Assembly: GCA_019313505.1 (NCBI GenBank)
Contig: JAFDBA010000002.1
Coordinates: 1-33,572 of the forward strand
Source of the DNA: Deltaproteobacteria bacterium
GTDB taxonomy: Bacteria > Desulfobacterota > Desulfobacteria > Desulfobacterales > UBA11574
Length of the DNA: 33,572 nucleotides
Direction: 5' to 3'
A program made the translations under genes and the position numbers. The notes beneath the pieces are model-generated. The model had not been told where the DNA came from, ran no database searches, and saw only the letters and a program-made list of their open reading frames with translations. This document shows, in pieces, positions 7,345-15,330 of the stretch. Position 1 is the stretch's first letter, and every line of letters begins with the position of its first letter.

Positions 7345-8306
7345 TTTATATGTTCTACTGACTGATCTGCTTTAGTTGGCGCCTGCTTGATACGCTCCTT
7401 ATAGCCGTACTCTGTATAAATCTCGTAGATGGTTTTCAGCCACTTGTTCGCTTCGGGATAGTAATAGATTTCCGGAACATAACCCTGGCTCAATTCAACA
7501 ATAAACTGGGTAAAGATGATCCATTGCATGGCTCCATCAATATCATGCAACACAGACGAGTGATATCGAAATTCAATGGTGGAGCGATACCAGTATGAGT
7601 GCAGATTCAAGCCGTGATAGCGGGTCTTATCATAACGTGAATTCACACCCCCATTTGCGTCGTAACGGTTTTTCAGTGAATACCAAAGTTCTTTAATGTG
7701 GCAATTACCGTCACCAACATTACCTTCGCAAACATCCAGAAAGGCTTTGACGTCAATTTCCATAGGGCGACAGGTTGCGACGTTTTTGCGATCTCCCGGA
7801 ATAAGCAGATAAAAAAGATCTTCATAGTGGTGAACGATGCGTACAAGCTGCTGGAGTTCTTTACAGGTGTAAACTGCCGGGTCAACACCGTGATGAACAT
7901 GCATGCCGCAACTTGCATCGATATCAATTCCTTCAATAGCATTGAGAAATCGGAAAGCGTTGAAGACTTGCACCAGTCCTTCCATGCCGCTTAAGATCGG
8001 GCTGATCAGTTCAACACCACATTTGGTGTGTCCTTTGCCTCTGACGGAAGAATCTCGCTCAAAGTGCCACAAGTCGCGACTGGCGCCAAGGACCAGGTTG
8101 TAATCCTTGTAAAGATCTGTAATGTGGCGCCCGTCTTTAGCACGGGATGAAATGCAGTAGGGCTTGATGATACTATTGTCCAATGGTGTTATCACATAGT
8201 TCAGGCCGAAAAATTCGATCTCCACCCCAAAGGTGCGATCGGTAAAGTTTTGCAACATGGGGTACTTGTTCTTGATCTCTGTCACAAAATGATCAGATAC
8301 AGTCAT
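7332..8306 (-). CDS. Amidoligase (glutamine-synthetase-fold carboxylate-amine ligase, Amidoligase_2 family)
   Basis: The 324-aa product shows the signatures of the Amidoligase_2 branch of the COOH-NH2 ligase superfamily. These are FGVEIEF at residues 26-32 (metal-binding Glu pair), CGVELISP at 96-103, CGMHVHHG at 133-140, and a late STIEFRYHSS with Glu and Arg. Members are predicted to use ATP to join an amino group to a carboxylate, making small peptides, modified metabolites or protein tags. The pairing with GATase II genes agrees with reported neighbourhoods of this family and suggests glutamine-derived ammonia or gamma-glutamyl chemistry. The gene starts 9 bp after the acyl-CoA ligase stop codon, so the two are almost certainly co-transcribed. 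The substrate is unknown and no obvious precursor peptide gene is seen. Confidence 0.88.
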   Translation of the reverse strand: MTVSDHFVTEIKNKYPMLQNFTDRTFGVEIEFFGLNYVITPLDNSIIKPYCISSRAKDGRHITDLYKDYNLVLGASRDLWHFERDSSVRGKGHTKCGVELISPILSGMEGLVQVFNAFRFLNAIEGIDIDASCGMHVHHGVDPAVYTCKELQQLVRIVHHYEDLFYLLIPGDRKNVATCRPMEIDVKAFLDVCEGNVGDGNCHIKELWYSLKNRYDANGGVNSRYDKTRYHGLNLHSYWYRSTIEFRYHSSVLHDIDGAMQWIIFTQFIVELSQGYVPEIYYYPEANKWLKTIYEIYTEYGYKERIKQAPTKADQSVEHIKLFN

Positions 8307-8315
8307 GTTAGTTCC

Positions 8316-10346
8316 TTAGCTATTCTCCCGTTCAATAATTCTAGCATCTGCCACCAATATGCCTTCAGCATAGGCGAAGACCGGGTTAAGATCGATTTCA
8401 ACAATCTCCGGATGGTTTTCGGCCATTTTGGCCACCGCAAGAATGCAGTCTGCAAGTGCCTGTTCATCCACTGCCGGTCCGCCGCGATAACCGGCAATAA
8501 GCCCATAGCCTTTTATTTCTCGTATCATAGTCAGAGCCTCATCTTTGGTCAAAGGAAAAAGCCTGAGGCTCACATCTTGAAAGATCTCTACCATAATGCC
8601 ACCAAGCCCAAAGAGGATAACCGGGCCGAACTGCGGGTCACGATTCATTCCCACGATAACCTCCAGGCCGGGAGGTGCCATCTTACTCACTAATACGCCA
8701 TCCATCCGGGCTTCGGGACTACTGAGCTTCACAGCTGACAGCAACTCGTTGTGAGCTTTTTTAACCGCTTCAGCAGAATCCAAGTTTAATTGTACCCCCC
8801 CCACATCACTTTTATGCAGGATATCAGGGGAGCTGATTTTAAGAGCCACCGGAAATCCTTGCTCCTGAGCAATCTGAGCAGCAGCAGTTGGGCTATCCGC
8901 CAGGGCAAAGTCTGTACAGGAAAGTCCTTGTTCAGCAACCCGTGCAAATGCTTGGTGAAGCGGCAATTGACGACCGATCACAGGAACAGTTAGCGTGGGT
9001 TTCTGTGGCACGGCCAGCGTTTTACGTTCAAGTACCTGGGCCAGGGCTTTTATCCCGCGTTCGGGGGTAGGGAAAACCGGAATTCCTTTAAGGTGCATGA
9101 GTTCACTTTCGTGACGTTCGATATCGGCCCCTCCATAAAAGATAATCAGCTCATTGGCATCAGGAGTTACTATGCTGGAGGCATCTTCCACCGGATCACC
9201 AAAAATAACGCCGAGAGTGTCGTAATATTTCCTGGTTGCCTTAATAACATCGTCAAACATCTGGGCAGTGCCATCACCGGTAAGATCAATAGGATTAGAC
9301 TTTATGGCATGGGCTGGAATAAGCGGCGTGATCGCCTCCACCGCCTCTTGCGGCAGGGTAGACACATCAAGGCCTTCCTGTTCAGCCTGATCCGTTGCAA
9401 GAATGGCGGCACCTCCGGATGTGGTTATAAAAAGAATGCGATTGCCTTTCGGTGGTTTCAGATAAGCCAGGGCCTTGGCGTAGTCATAAAATTCCTCTGC
9501 TGTGTAGGCCCTGCAAATGTTATATTTTGTAAAGAGGGCCTCATAGATGGCATCAGCACCGGCCAGAGCCTTGGTGTGAGACTCGGCCGCCACTTTTCCT
9601 TTGGGCGTACGGCCGGACTTGAGAACCACCAGCGGTTTTTTTAGCTGTTTCACCGATTTGATAAACTGCTCCGGGCGTTTTATCCCTTCAATGTAAGCAG
9701 CAATCACATCAGTGTTTTCATCCTGATTGAAATAGGCAATTAGATCCGCCTCATCCACGTCAGCCCTGTTGCCCATACTGACAAAACTGGAGGTTCCCAG
9801 CTTATCCTCGGATAACCAGTCCATCATTGCGGCGCCTACCGTACCGCTCTGGGAAATGAGCGCGATCTTGCCCTGGCAGGTAAGCAGCGGCCAGGATGCA
9901 CACAGAGGGTGATGGGGATTGTTTACACCCTGGCAGTTGGGCCCGATAATGCGAATGCCGAATTTTTGCGCCGCTTCAACCACCTGCTGCTGTAGCTTTT
10001 CGCCTTGGTCATCCGCCTCGGCAAAACCACCGGTAATAATAATTGCGCCTTTGACACCCTTTTCGCCGCACTCCTGCACGGCCTGGGGCACGAATCGAGC
10101 CGGTATGATAATAACAGCCAGGTCTACAGCTTCTGCAACCTCCTTTACGCTCTTGTGACAGGGAAGATCGAGAATAACGTCGGCCTTGGGATTGATGGGG
10201 TAAACAGCTCCCTTAAAGCCGCCGTCTATGACGTTTTTTAAAATTTCATGGCCCATTTTGTCAGGGCTGGCTGAAGCCCCGATAACTGCTACACTTTTAG
10301 GTCTTAAGATAGCATCTAACCGGCTTACGAAGTCTTTTTCCGCCAT
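8316..10346 (-). CDS. Acetate/acyl-CoA ligase (ADP-forming), fused alpha-beta
   Basis: This 676-aa enzyme interconverts acyl-CoA + ADP + Pi with acid + ATP + CoA. Domain order is a CoA-binding Rossmann domain (RPKSVAVIGASASP), succinyl-CoA-synthetase-like flavodoxin domains (GPNCQGVNN, LISQSGTVGAAMMDWL), and a C-terminal ATP-grasp domain (VALKISSPDILHKSDVGGV, FGLGGIMVE). The probable phospho-accepting His is in AAESHTKALAG near residue 255. AGGAGG lies six bases before the ATG at 10346; a longer reading would overlap the preceding thioesterase gene. In anaerobes such enzymes harvest ATP from acyl-CoA made by ferredoxin-dependent 2-oxoacid oxidoreductases, one of which is encoded at 17561-20221. 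It sits between the thioesterase and amidoligase genes in one operon. Confidence 0.93.
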   Translation of the reverse strand: MAEKDFVSRLDAILRPKSVAVIGASASPDKMGHEILKNVIDGGFKGAVYPINPKADVILDLPCHKSVKEVAEAVDLAVIIIPARFVPQAVQECGEKGVKGAIIITGGFAEADDQGEKLQQQVVEAAQKFGIRIIGPNCQGVNNPHHPLCASWPLLTCQGKIALISQSGTVGAAMMDWLSEDKLGTSSFVSMGNRADVDEADLIAYFNQDENTDVIAAYIEGIKRPEQFIKSVKQLKKPLVVLKSGRTPKGKVAAESHTKALAGADAIYEALFTKYNICRAYTAEEFYDYAKALAYLKPPKGNRILFITTSGGAAILATDQAEQEGLDVSTLPQEAVEAITPLIPAHAIKSNPIDLTGDGTAQMFDDVIKATRKYYDTLGVIFGDPVEDASSIVTPDANELIIFYGGADIERHESELMHLKGIPVFPTPERGIKALAQVLERKTLAVPQKPTLTVPVIGRQLPLHQAFARVAEQGLSCTDFALADSPTAAAQIAQEQGFPVALKISSPDILHKSDVGGVQLNLDSAEAVKKAHNELLSAVKLSSPEARMDGVLVSKMAPPGLEVIVGMNRDPQFGPVILFGLGGIMVEIFQDVSLRLFPLTKDEALTMIREIKGYGLIAGYRGGPAVDEQALADCILAVAKMAENHPEIVEIDLNPVFAYAEGILVADARIIERENS

Positions 10347-10356
10347 GGCCCGCCTC

Positions 10357-10755
10357 CTAATTCCCTGCCTTTTTTGCCATGTTGCTGTTGAATTTTTCAG
10401 CGTTGATAATAAATCGATAGTGGGTGGCTTCACCGATTTTGTCAACTTCATCGAACCCTTCGACTTCAAAAGCCAGTTTGGGACCGTCCGCCTTAGTCAA
10501 TTTAGCGGTGAAACGCACCTTCATTCCCAAGGGGGTGGCAGCCATGTGTTTGAATGTCATTCCGGTTCCAACGGTTTGCTCTCCTTCGCCAAGGTGAGAA
10601 AGGACCAAGTCTGCACAAACCTCTTCAATATGCCCCACCATGGCTCGTGTTGCATATACATTGGGCACATGGGGATAGACTTTTTGTGCCGACATTTCCT
10701 CCGTTGTTTCCCGTTCCATTTGATGAGTCATGCCAACCTTTAGTGCTTCAGTCAT
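10357..10755 (-). CDS. FlK-like (fluoroacetyl-CoA thioesterase family) hotdog thioesterase
   Basis: A 132-aa single hotdog domain. LKVGMTHQMERETTEEMSA at the start, then TRAMVGHIEEVCADLV and TGMTFKHMAATPLGMKV, are typical of the FlK-like thioesterase family, in which Thr, Glu and His form the active site. It probably hydrolyses a short acyl-CoA; fluoroacetyl-CoA specificity should not be assumed. GGAGG precedes the ATG at 10755 by six bases. It is the first gene of the five-gene operon, and its stop lies 10 bp before the acyl-CoA ligase ATG, within that gene's ribosome-binding site. Confidence 0.88.
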   Translation of the reverse strand: MTEALKVGMTHQMERETTEEMSAQKVYPHVPNVYATRAMVGHIEEVCADLVLSHLGEGEQTVGTGMTFKHMAATPLGMKVRFTAKLTKADGPKLAFEVEGFDEVDKIGEATHYRFIINAEKFNSNMAKKAGN

Positions 10756-10773
10756 TATTTTCCTCCAAAAATA

Positions 10774-10779
10774 ATTATA
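10774..10779 (-). promoter_or_regulatory. Possible -10 element for the thioesterase-ligase-amidoligase operon
   Basis: On the minus strand a perfect TATAAT lies 18 bp upstream of the thioesterase ATG, just before its GGAGG. No good TTGACA is found 17 bp further upstream, and the resulting leader would be very short. It is therefore only a candidate. Confidence 0.35.
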
Positions 10780-10890
10780 CGTTAACGAAATAATTGCTAA
10801 ACGATATTCATAAAACAAATATTATTTCAATTTTATCACATTAAGTCAATAAGCATTTTACTGGGTTCCAGTGGGTATCGATCATACGAT

Positions 10891-11625
10891 TTAAACTTCT
10901 GACTCAGCTGTAATCCCAAGAAGGATTTCCCGGAAATGGGGGTGACCCAAGAGCTGCTCGCCGGTTCCAACAAGGGTGATTTTTCCTTCTTCTATAAGAA
11001 ACGCTTTGGTAGCCACCCTTAATATTCGATGTACATGCTGGCCGGCTAAAAAAAGAGTAACTCCGTTGCGGTGAATCAACTTTAGAGTGTCACAAAGCCG
11101 GTTCACATCTTTTGGGGCCAGACCCAGGAAAGGATCGTCCAGCAGGAGAAGATGGGGATCACTCATCAGCCCGCGGGCAATCGTCAACATCCTTTTTTGC
11201 CCCCCGCTCAAGGTTCCTGCCATATTCCGGCGTTTATCCGCAAGAACAGGGAAGATTTCGAATATAAAAGATAGCCGGTTCTTCTTTTTTTTTCTGGCGA
11301 TATAGGCTCCCACTTCCAGATTTTCCAGCACACTCATAAGAGGAAAGACATTCATGCCTTCCGGCACATAAACCAGGCCCCGGCGAACCACTTCATGTAC
11401 AGGGAGTGTCTGAATAGGCTCATCTTGATAGCTGATAACTCCCTGAATCGGCCGCATGATGCCGGCAATTGCTTTCATGAGCGTGGTCTTGCCGGAACCG
11501 TTGGGACCCACAACGGAAACGATCTGGCCGGCACACACCGTCAGGCTAACACGCTTTAACACCTGGATATCACCATGGTAAGCAATCAAATTGCAGACTT
11601 TCATGAGCGGTTTAAAATTATCCAT
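10891..11625 (-). CDS. livF: Branched-chain amino acid-type ABC transporter ATPase LivF
   Basis: A 244-aa ABC ATPase with Walker A GPNGSGKTT, signature LSGGQKRM, Walker B LLLLDDPFLGLAP and an H-loop His in LAGQHVHRI. The phrase VYVPEGMNVFPLMSVLENLEVGAY is characteristic of LivF. It would energise import of branched-chain amino acids or related amides or acids at the inner membrane. The ATG at 11625 is preferred over an upstream TTG (11631) that overlaps livG by four bases. It directly follows livG. No permease or binding-protein gene lies beside it, and the downstream operon is separated by about 135 bp. Confidence 0.9.
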   Translation of the reverse strand: MDNFKPLMKVCNLIAYHGDIQVLKRVSLTVCAGQIVSVVGPNGSGKTTLMKAIAGIMRPIQGVISYQDEPIQTLPVHEVVRRGLVYVPEGMNVFPLMSVLENLEVGAYIARKKKKNRLSFIFEIFPVLADKRRNMAGTLSGGQKRMLTIARGLMSDPHLLLLDDPFLGLAPKDVNRLCDTLKLIHRNGVTLFLAGQHVHRILRVATKAFLIEEGKITLVGTGEQLLGHPHFREILLGITAESEV

Positions 11626-11627
11626 AT

Positions 11628-12365
11628 TCAATCTTTCTGGTGTTGCAGGCCCAGGTAAGCACGGCCCACCTCCCGGTTTTTCATGACCTTGTTGGGCGGA
11701 CCCTCTGCAATCTTTTCTCCATGATCAAGAACAAGAAGACGGTCTGAAACTTTTAAACTCAAGGTTAAAAAGTGATCGATAATTAAAATCGTTACTCCTC
11801 GCTCCCTTACCCTATTAATCAATTGGACCGCCTGTTTTACCAAAACAGGACTGAATCCCGCAGCCACTTCGTCCAAAAGCAGCAGCTTCGGACGGGTAGC
11901 AAGGGCACGGGCCAGATCGAGCCGGCGTTTCTCGCTGAGGGTAAGATCCTCGGCAAGAGTTTCGGCTTTATGAGGGATCCCAACTACTTCAAGGAGTTCC
12001 AGCGCCATTTGCACATCTTCAGACCGGGTGTGAAGACGAAAGCCTTTGCCAAAGAGGTGCCCGGTCAGTATATTGTTCAAGGCAGTCATTTTAATAAACG
12101 GCCTTGACGACTGAAATGTCCTGCTGATTCCCAGGCGGCAAATACGGTGAGGTTTGAGACCATTAATTTTCTTACCCTCAAACAGGATGTTGCCGCTGCT
12201 GGGTTTTAAACGGCCGCTGATAATATTGAACAAAGTTGTTTTCCCGGCACCGTTGGGTCCCACCAGTCCGACGATCTCCCCCTGGTTGATAGAAAAGTCA
12301 ATCCCATTCAGAGCATTAAAATCGTTGAATTTCTTACTTATTCCCCGTAGTTGTAATAGTATCAC
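11628..12365 (-). CDS. livG: Branched-chain amino acid-type ABC transporter ATPase LivG
   Basis: A 245-aa ABC ATPase with Walker A GPNGAGKTT, GISRTFQSSRPF (Q-loop), an unusual signature LTLSEKRRLDLARAL, Walker B KLLLLDEVAAGFSP and H-loop IIDHFL. The order livG-livF is standard, but livH, livM and livK are missing. There is no ATG near the expected N-terminus. GTG at 12365 with a weak GGAA upstream gives a normal family length; the longer TTG start at 12473 would add about 36 unrelated residues. A possible minus-strand -10 (TACAAT, 12449-12454) also favours the shorter form. The start remains uncertain. Confidence 0.85.
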   Translation of the reverse strand: MILLQLRGISKKFNDFNALNGIDFSINQGEIVGLVGPNGAGKTTLFNIISGRLKPSSGNILFEGKKINGLKPHRICRLGISRTFQSSRPFIKMTALNNILTGHLFGKGFRLHTRSEDVQMALELLEVVGIPHKAETLAEDLTLSEKRRLDLARALATRPKLLLLDEVAAGFSPVLVKQAVQLINRVRERGVTILIIDHFLTLSLKVSDRLLVLDHGEKIAEGPPNKVMKNREVGRAYLGLQHQKD

Positions 12366-12523
12366 GATATGTTCCGCAATATTTTTGACAGCATTAATTG
12401 AATAAAAATCCGAGATCCGGTAACCGTATCGTTCTTTAAGACCAATTAATTGTATCAGAAAAATTATTATCAATGAAACAATATTTTAACTATCTCGAGC
12501 ATTTTGTTATGAAAGGATAACCC

Positions 12524-12550
12524 TTGACAATGCTGCAACGTTTATATAGT
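12524..12550 (+). promoter_or_regulatory. Probable adk promoter
   Basis: TTGACA at 12524-12529 is followed by TATAGT at 12545-12550 with a 15-bp spacer, or by a poorer hexamer (TAGTAA) at the standard 17 bp. The position fits transcription of adk with a leader of roughly 70 nt. It also lies between the divergent livG and adk genes. Confidence 0.5.
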
Positions 12551-12626
12551 AAAACCAAAAATAATGATATGTTAAAAAGTTTGCAGATTATAGATCATAA
12601 AACCAATGATGAAAGGAGATTCGAAC

Positions 12627-13301
12627 ATGAACATTTTGTTTTTTGGGCCAAACGGCAGCGGCAAAGGAACCCAAGGATCTATTTTAAAGGATAAATATAA
12701 TACCCCTCACGTTGAGTCCGGAGCTATTTTCCGTGATAACATCGGGAAAGGGACCGAACTCGGCACAAAAGCCAAGGAATATATAGACAAGGGTGATCTG
12801 GTGCCGGACGAGATTACAATCCCGATGATACTCGACCGCCTCAAACAAGATGATTGTAAAAACGGCTGGCTTCTGGACGGGTTTCCGAGAAACAAGAACC
12901 AGGCGATCAAACTTGATGAATCACTCAAAGAGGCCGGCATTGACCTCGATATCGTCGTGGAAATAATTCTGGACCGGGAAATTGCAAAAAACAGGATCAT
13001 GGGGCGCAGACTATGTGTCAATGACAACAACCATCCCAATAACATCTATATTGATGCCATCAAACCTGACGGGGACAAATGCCGTGTTTGCGGTGGTGAT
13101 TTAAAGACCAGAGACGATGACCAGGATGAGGGTGCAATCAACAAACGCCACGGTATATACTACGACGCCGATACCGGAACCCTTGCATCAGCCTACTATT
13201 TCAAAGACCTTGCCGCCAAAGAAGGATCTATGAAATACATTATCCTGGACGGCGCACCGAGCGTAAAAGAGGTTACGACAGAACTTGTTTCAAAACTGTA
13301 A
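12627..13301 (+). CDS. adk: Adenylate kinase
   Basis: This 224-aa cytoplasmic enzyme catalyses ATP + AMP = 2 ADP. The P-loop GPNGSGKGTQ is at residues 7-16, the AMP-binding SGAIFRDNIG follows, then LLDGFPRN and the LID beginning MGRRLC. The LID contains Cys, a nearby His and then CRVC, unlike the usual four-Cys zinc LID, so a Cys/His zinc site is possible. AAAGGAG at 12612-12618, eight bases upstream, sets the start at 12627 rather than at the upstream ATG codons. A terminator follows immediately. Confidence 0.95.
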   Translation: MNILFFGPNGSGKGTQGSILKDKYNTPHVESGAIFRDNIGKGTELGTKAKEYIDKGDLVPDEITIPMILDRLKQDDCKNGWLLDGFPRNKNQAIKLDESLKEAGIDLDIVVEIILDREIAKNRIMGRRLCVNDNNHPNNIYIDAIKPDGDKCRVCGGDLKTRDDDQDEGAINKRHGIYYDADTGTLASAYYFKDLAAKEGSMKYIILDGAPSVKEVTTELVSKL

Positions 13302-13328
13302 AATTTAATAACCACTTGTAATTATTAA

Positions 13329-13371
13329 ATGTGTCCGCGAGCTGATTTTTCAGTCCGGGCACATTTTTTTT
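13329..13371 (+). terminator. Intrinsic terminator after adk
   Basis: GTGTCCG (13331-13337) pairs with CGGGCAC (13356-13362) with one G-T wobble. A run of eight T residues follows. Confidence 0.8.
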
Positions 13372-13420
13372 GCAAAATTTCTGACCGATTATTTTTTTAC
13401 AATATAATGAATATTTTCCC

Positions 13421-13449
13421 TTGCCAATTAATAGTTATATGTATATAAA
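13421..13449 (+). promoter_or_regulatory. rpsU promoter
   Basis: TTGCCA (13421-13426) and TATAAA (13444-13449) have a 17-bp spacer, with 5/6 matches in each box. Transcription would start near 13456, giving a leader of about 115 nt before rpsU. Confidence 0.65.
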
Positions 13450-13496
13450 GCTGGGTTTAAGATTCAAAAAAATAACCATCGGAAATGATTTTTAAT

Positions 13497-13537
13497 TTGA
13501 GATCAATGTAAGATAGAGTGTTTTTTAAAGATCTCAA
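13497..13537 (+). other. Leader stem-loop upstream of rpsU
   Basis: TTGAGATC (13497-13504) and GATCTCAA (13530-13537) are perfect inverted repeats around a 25-nt loop, within the predicted rpsU leader and about 20 nt before the G-rich ribosome-binding site. This may be translational control, but that is inferred from position only. Confidence 0.4.
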
Positions 13538-13571
13538 TTTGTCGCTGATGGAAAAGGGGGGGGGAAATAAT

Positions 13572-13781
13572 TTGAAGGATATTCAGGTCAAGGTTTTTGA
13601 CAATGACCTTGAAAAAGCAATGCGCATTTTGAAAAAAAAGGTTCAAAATGACGGGCTTTTTAAACGATTAAAAATGAAGAAGGCTTATGAAAAGCCGAGT
13701 GAGCACCGGCGGCGCAAACAGCGCGAAGCTTTGAGAAGACAGAGAATTGCGGCTTCCAGAAACAGATACCGCAGAAGGTAA
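13572..13781 (+). CDS. rpsU: 30S ribosomal protein S21
   Basis: The 69-aa basic product matches bS21: KDIQVKVFDNDLEKAMRILKKKVQ, then EKPSEHRRRKQREALRR and an Arg-rich tail. S21 is a small-subunit protein helping initiation near the anti-Shine-Dalgarno region of 16S rRNA. The best start is TTG at 13572, seven bases after a run of nine G residues (13556-13564) that would act as the ribosome-binding site. An in-frame ATG at 13548 would read through the G run and add eight residues (MEKGGGNN). It has its own promoter and terminator. Confidence 0.93.
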   Translation: MKDIQVKVFDNDLEKAMRILKKKVQNDGLFKRLKMKKAYEKPSEHRRRKQREALRRQRIAASRNRYRRR

Positions 13782-13804
13782 GATCAATCCCTAAATTTGT
13801 TTTT

Positions 13805-13841
13805 AAAACCCGGTAAATATATTATTTTTACCGGGTTTTTT
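13805..13841 (+). terminator. Intrinsic terminator after rpsU
   Basis: AAAACCCGGTAAA (13805-13817) and TTTACCGGGTTTT (13827-13839) are perfect 13-bp arms with a 9-nt loop, ending in T residues. The folC start codon lies directly after it. Confidence 0.85.
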
Positions 13842-13843
13842 CT

Positions 13844-15148
13844 GTGAAAATGACAACAAAAGATTCCTACAGCAATTGTCTGAATACTATATATAATCTT
13901 AGAAGATACGGCATTATACTTGGCCTATCTACGATCAGAAAGATTCTTCAAGGTCTGGGAAATCCACAGGATACATTTAATTCCATTCATGTGGCCGGGA
14001 CCAACGGAAAAGGATCAATCGCTTCCGCTCTGGCTACAATTCTCCATATCTCCGGATACAAAGTCGGGCTTTATACATCCCCGCATCTCGTCAGGTTCAA
14101 TGAGAGGATATCTATAAATAACCGGCATGTTTCTGATGAGGATATCGTTGCATCTTATGAGGCCGTGAAAAGCGTACATCACGGCTCTCGCGAGCCGACC
14201 TTTTTTGAGTTTGCAACTGCAATGGCCCTTTATGAATTTGGCAGACAGAAAGTCGATTGGGCCGTCATCGAAACAGGTATGGGGGGGCGGCTTGATGCAA
14301 CCAATATCATAAAACCTGCCCTTTCTATAATAACCAATATTTCCCTTGAACATAAAATCTATCTGGGGAATACCATCGCCGAAATAACCCGGGAAAAAGG
14401 GGGTATTATAAAAAATAACGTTCCTGTTGTAACCGGCGTAAAACAAAAAAATGCGATTTCAGTGTTAAAAACCATAGCCGATTCTAAATCTGCACAGCTT
14501 TACCGTTTTGGAGACGCATTCCGTGTTCGAAGAAACAATGGAGCATTCAATTATTTTGGATTAGAGAATGTGTGGCGAAATATACATACGGGATTGCTTG
14601 GCAACCACCAGATCAATAACGCAGCTCTGGTTCTCGCTTCATGTGAGATACTGAACAAAAATAACCTCGGTCTCACCCCACAAAACATCAAGGACGGCCT
14701 GGCACAAAACAAATGGCCGGGAAGACTGGAGATAGTCTCCTGGTCTCCGCTTATACTTCTTGACGGTGCCCATAATTTCATCGCCGCCCGCAATCTTGCA
14801 GGATATCTGTCTGAGAATCTTTCTGATCGTAACATAACACTGGTCGTTGGCATACTGGATGACAAGCCATGTGCTCCCATGCTTAAAAGCCTTATTCCTT
14901 TCTGTAGCAGGGTCATATTAACAAGCCCGAAAATCGATCGGGCTTTGCCTCCGGAAAAGCTTTACCCCATGGCAAAGGAAATGATTTCTGACATACATAT
15001 CATCCCTGATGTCGATAAAGCCGTGATACATGCAATTGAAACCGCATCACCTAACGATGCGATCTGTATCGCTGGTTCTCTTTACGTGGTTGGTGAAGCA
15101 AAAGAATTGTTTGAGAAAAACGCCGCTCTTTTAAGCAAATATCAGTAG
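13844..15148 (+). CDS. folC: Folylpolyglutamate synthase / dihydrofolate synthase
   Basis: A 434-aa Mur-ligase-fold enzyme that adds glutamate to dihydropteroate or folates using ATP. The P-loop is HVAGTNGKGS near residue 50. TSPHLVRFNERI, ETGMGGRLDATNI and LDGAHNF are family hallmarks. The start could be GTG 13844 or ATG 13850. Neither has a Shine-Dalgarno sequence, because the rpsU terminator stem ends only a few bases upstream. The N-terminal length agrees with the family. Expression may depend on read-through from rpsU or an unusual initiation. Confidence 0.93.
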   Translation: MKMTTKDSYSNCLNTIYNLRRYGIILGLSTIRKILQGLGNPQDTFNSIHVAGTNGKGSIASALATILHISGYKVGLYTSPHLVRFNERISINNRHVSDEDIVASYEAVKSVHHGSREPTFFEFATAMALYEFGRQKVDWAVIETGMGGRLDATNIIKPALSIITNISLEHKIYLGNTIAEITREKGGIIKNNVPVVTGVKQKNAISVLKTIADSKSAQLYRFGDAFRVRRNNGAFNYFGLENVWRNIHTGLLGNHQINNAALVLASCEILNKNNLGLTPQNIKDGLAQNKWPGRLEIVSWSPLILLDGAHNFIAARNLAGYLSENLSDRNITLVVGILDDKPCAPMLKSLIPFCSRVILTSPKIDRALPPEKLYPMAKEMISDIHIIPDVDKAVIHAIETASPNDAICIAGSLYVVGEAKELFEKNAALLSKYQ

Positions 15149-15183
15149 CCCGGTTATCATAAAACCTACATTCTGCGGCAGGC

Positions 15184-15325
15184 GAGACCTTTGAAAAATG
15201 CTCATTTTTGTTCAAGGCCAAGGAAGGCGAAAATTTTAACCACAGGAATACATTGAGTATTTTGAGGATTAAAATTTGAGTCTGACGCCGGGATTGGGCA
15301 AAAAGGGGCGTTTTGCAAAGGTCTC
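15184..15325. repeat. Family A palindromic MITE-like element, full copy
   Basis: This 142-bp element has perfect 10-bp ends GAGACCTTTG / CAAAGGTCTC, extending to 23 of 27 matching positions. Internally GGCG pairs with CGCC, AAATTTTAA with TTAAAATTT, and AATAC with GTATT at the centre, so most of the unit folds as one hairpin. It has no coding capacity. It ends five bases before the tRNA-Arg -35 box. Confidence 0.8.
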
Positions 15326-15330
15326 CAGAC

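Noticed and set aside
12366-12473. Longer livG reading from TTG, possibly a remnant of a livM end
   Set aside because: The extra residues do not clearly resemble LivM or a normal LivG N-terminus, and a possible -10 box lies within the stretch.
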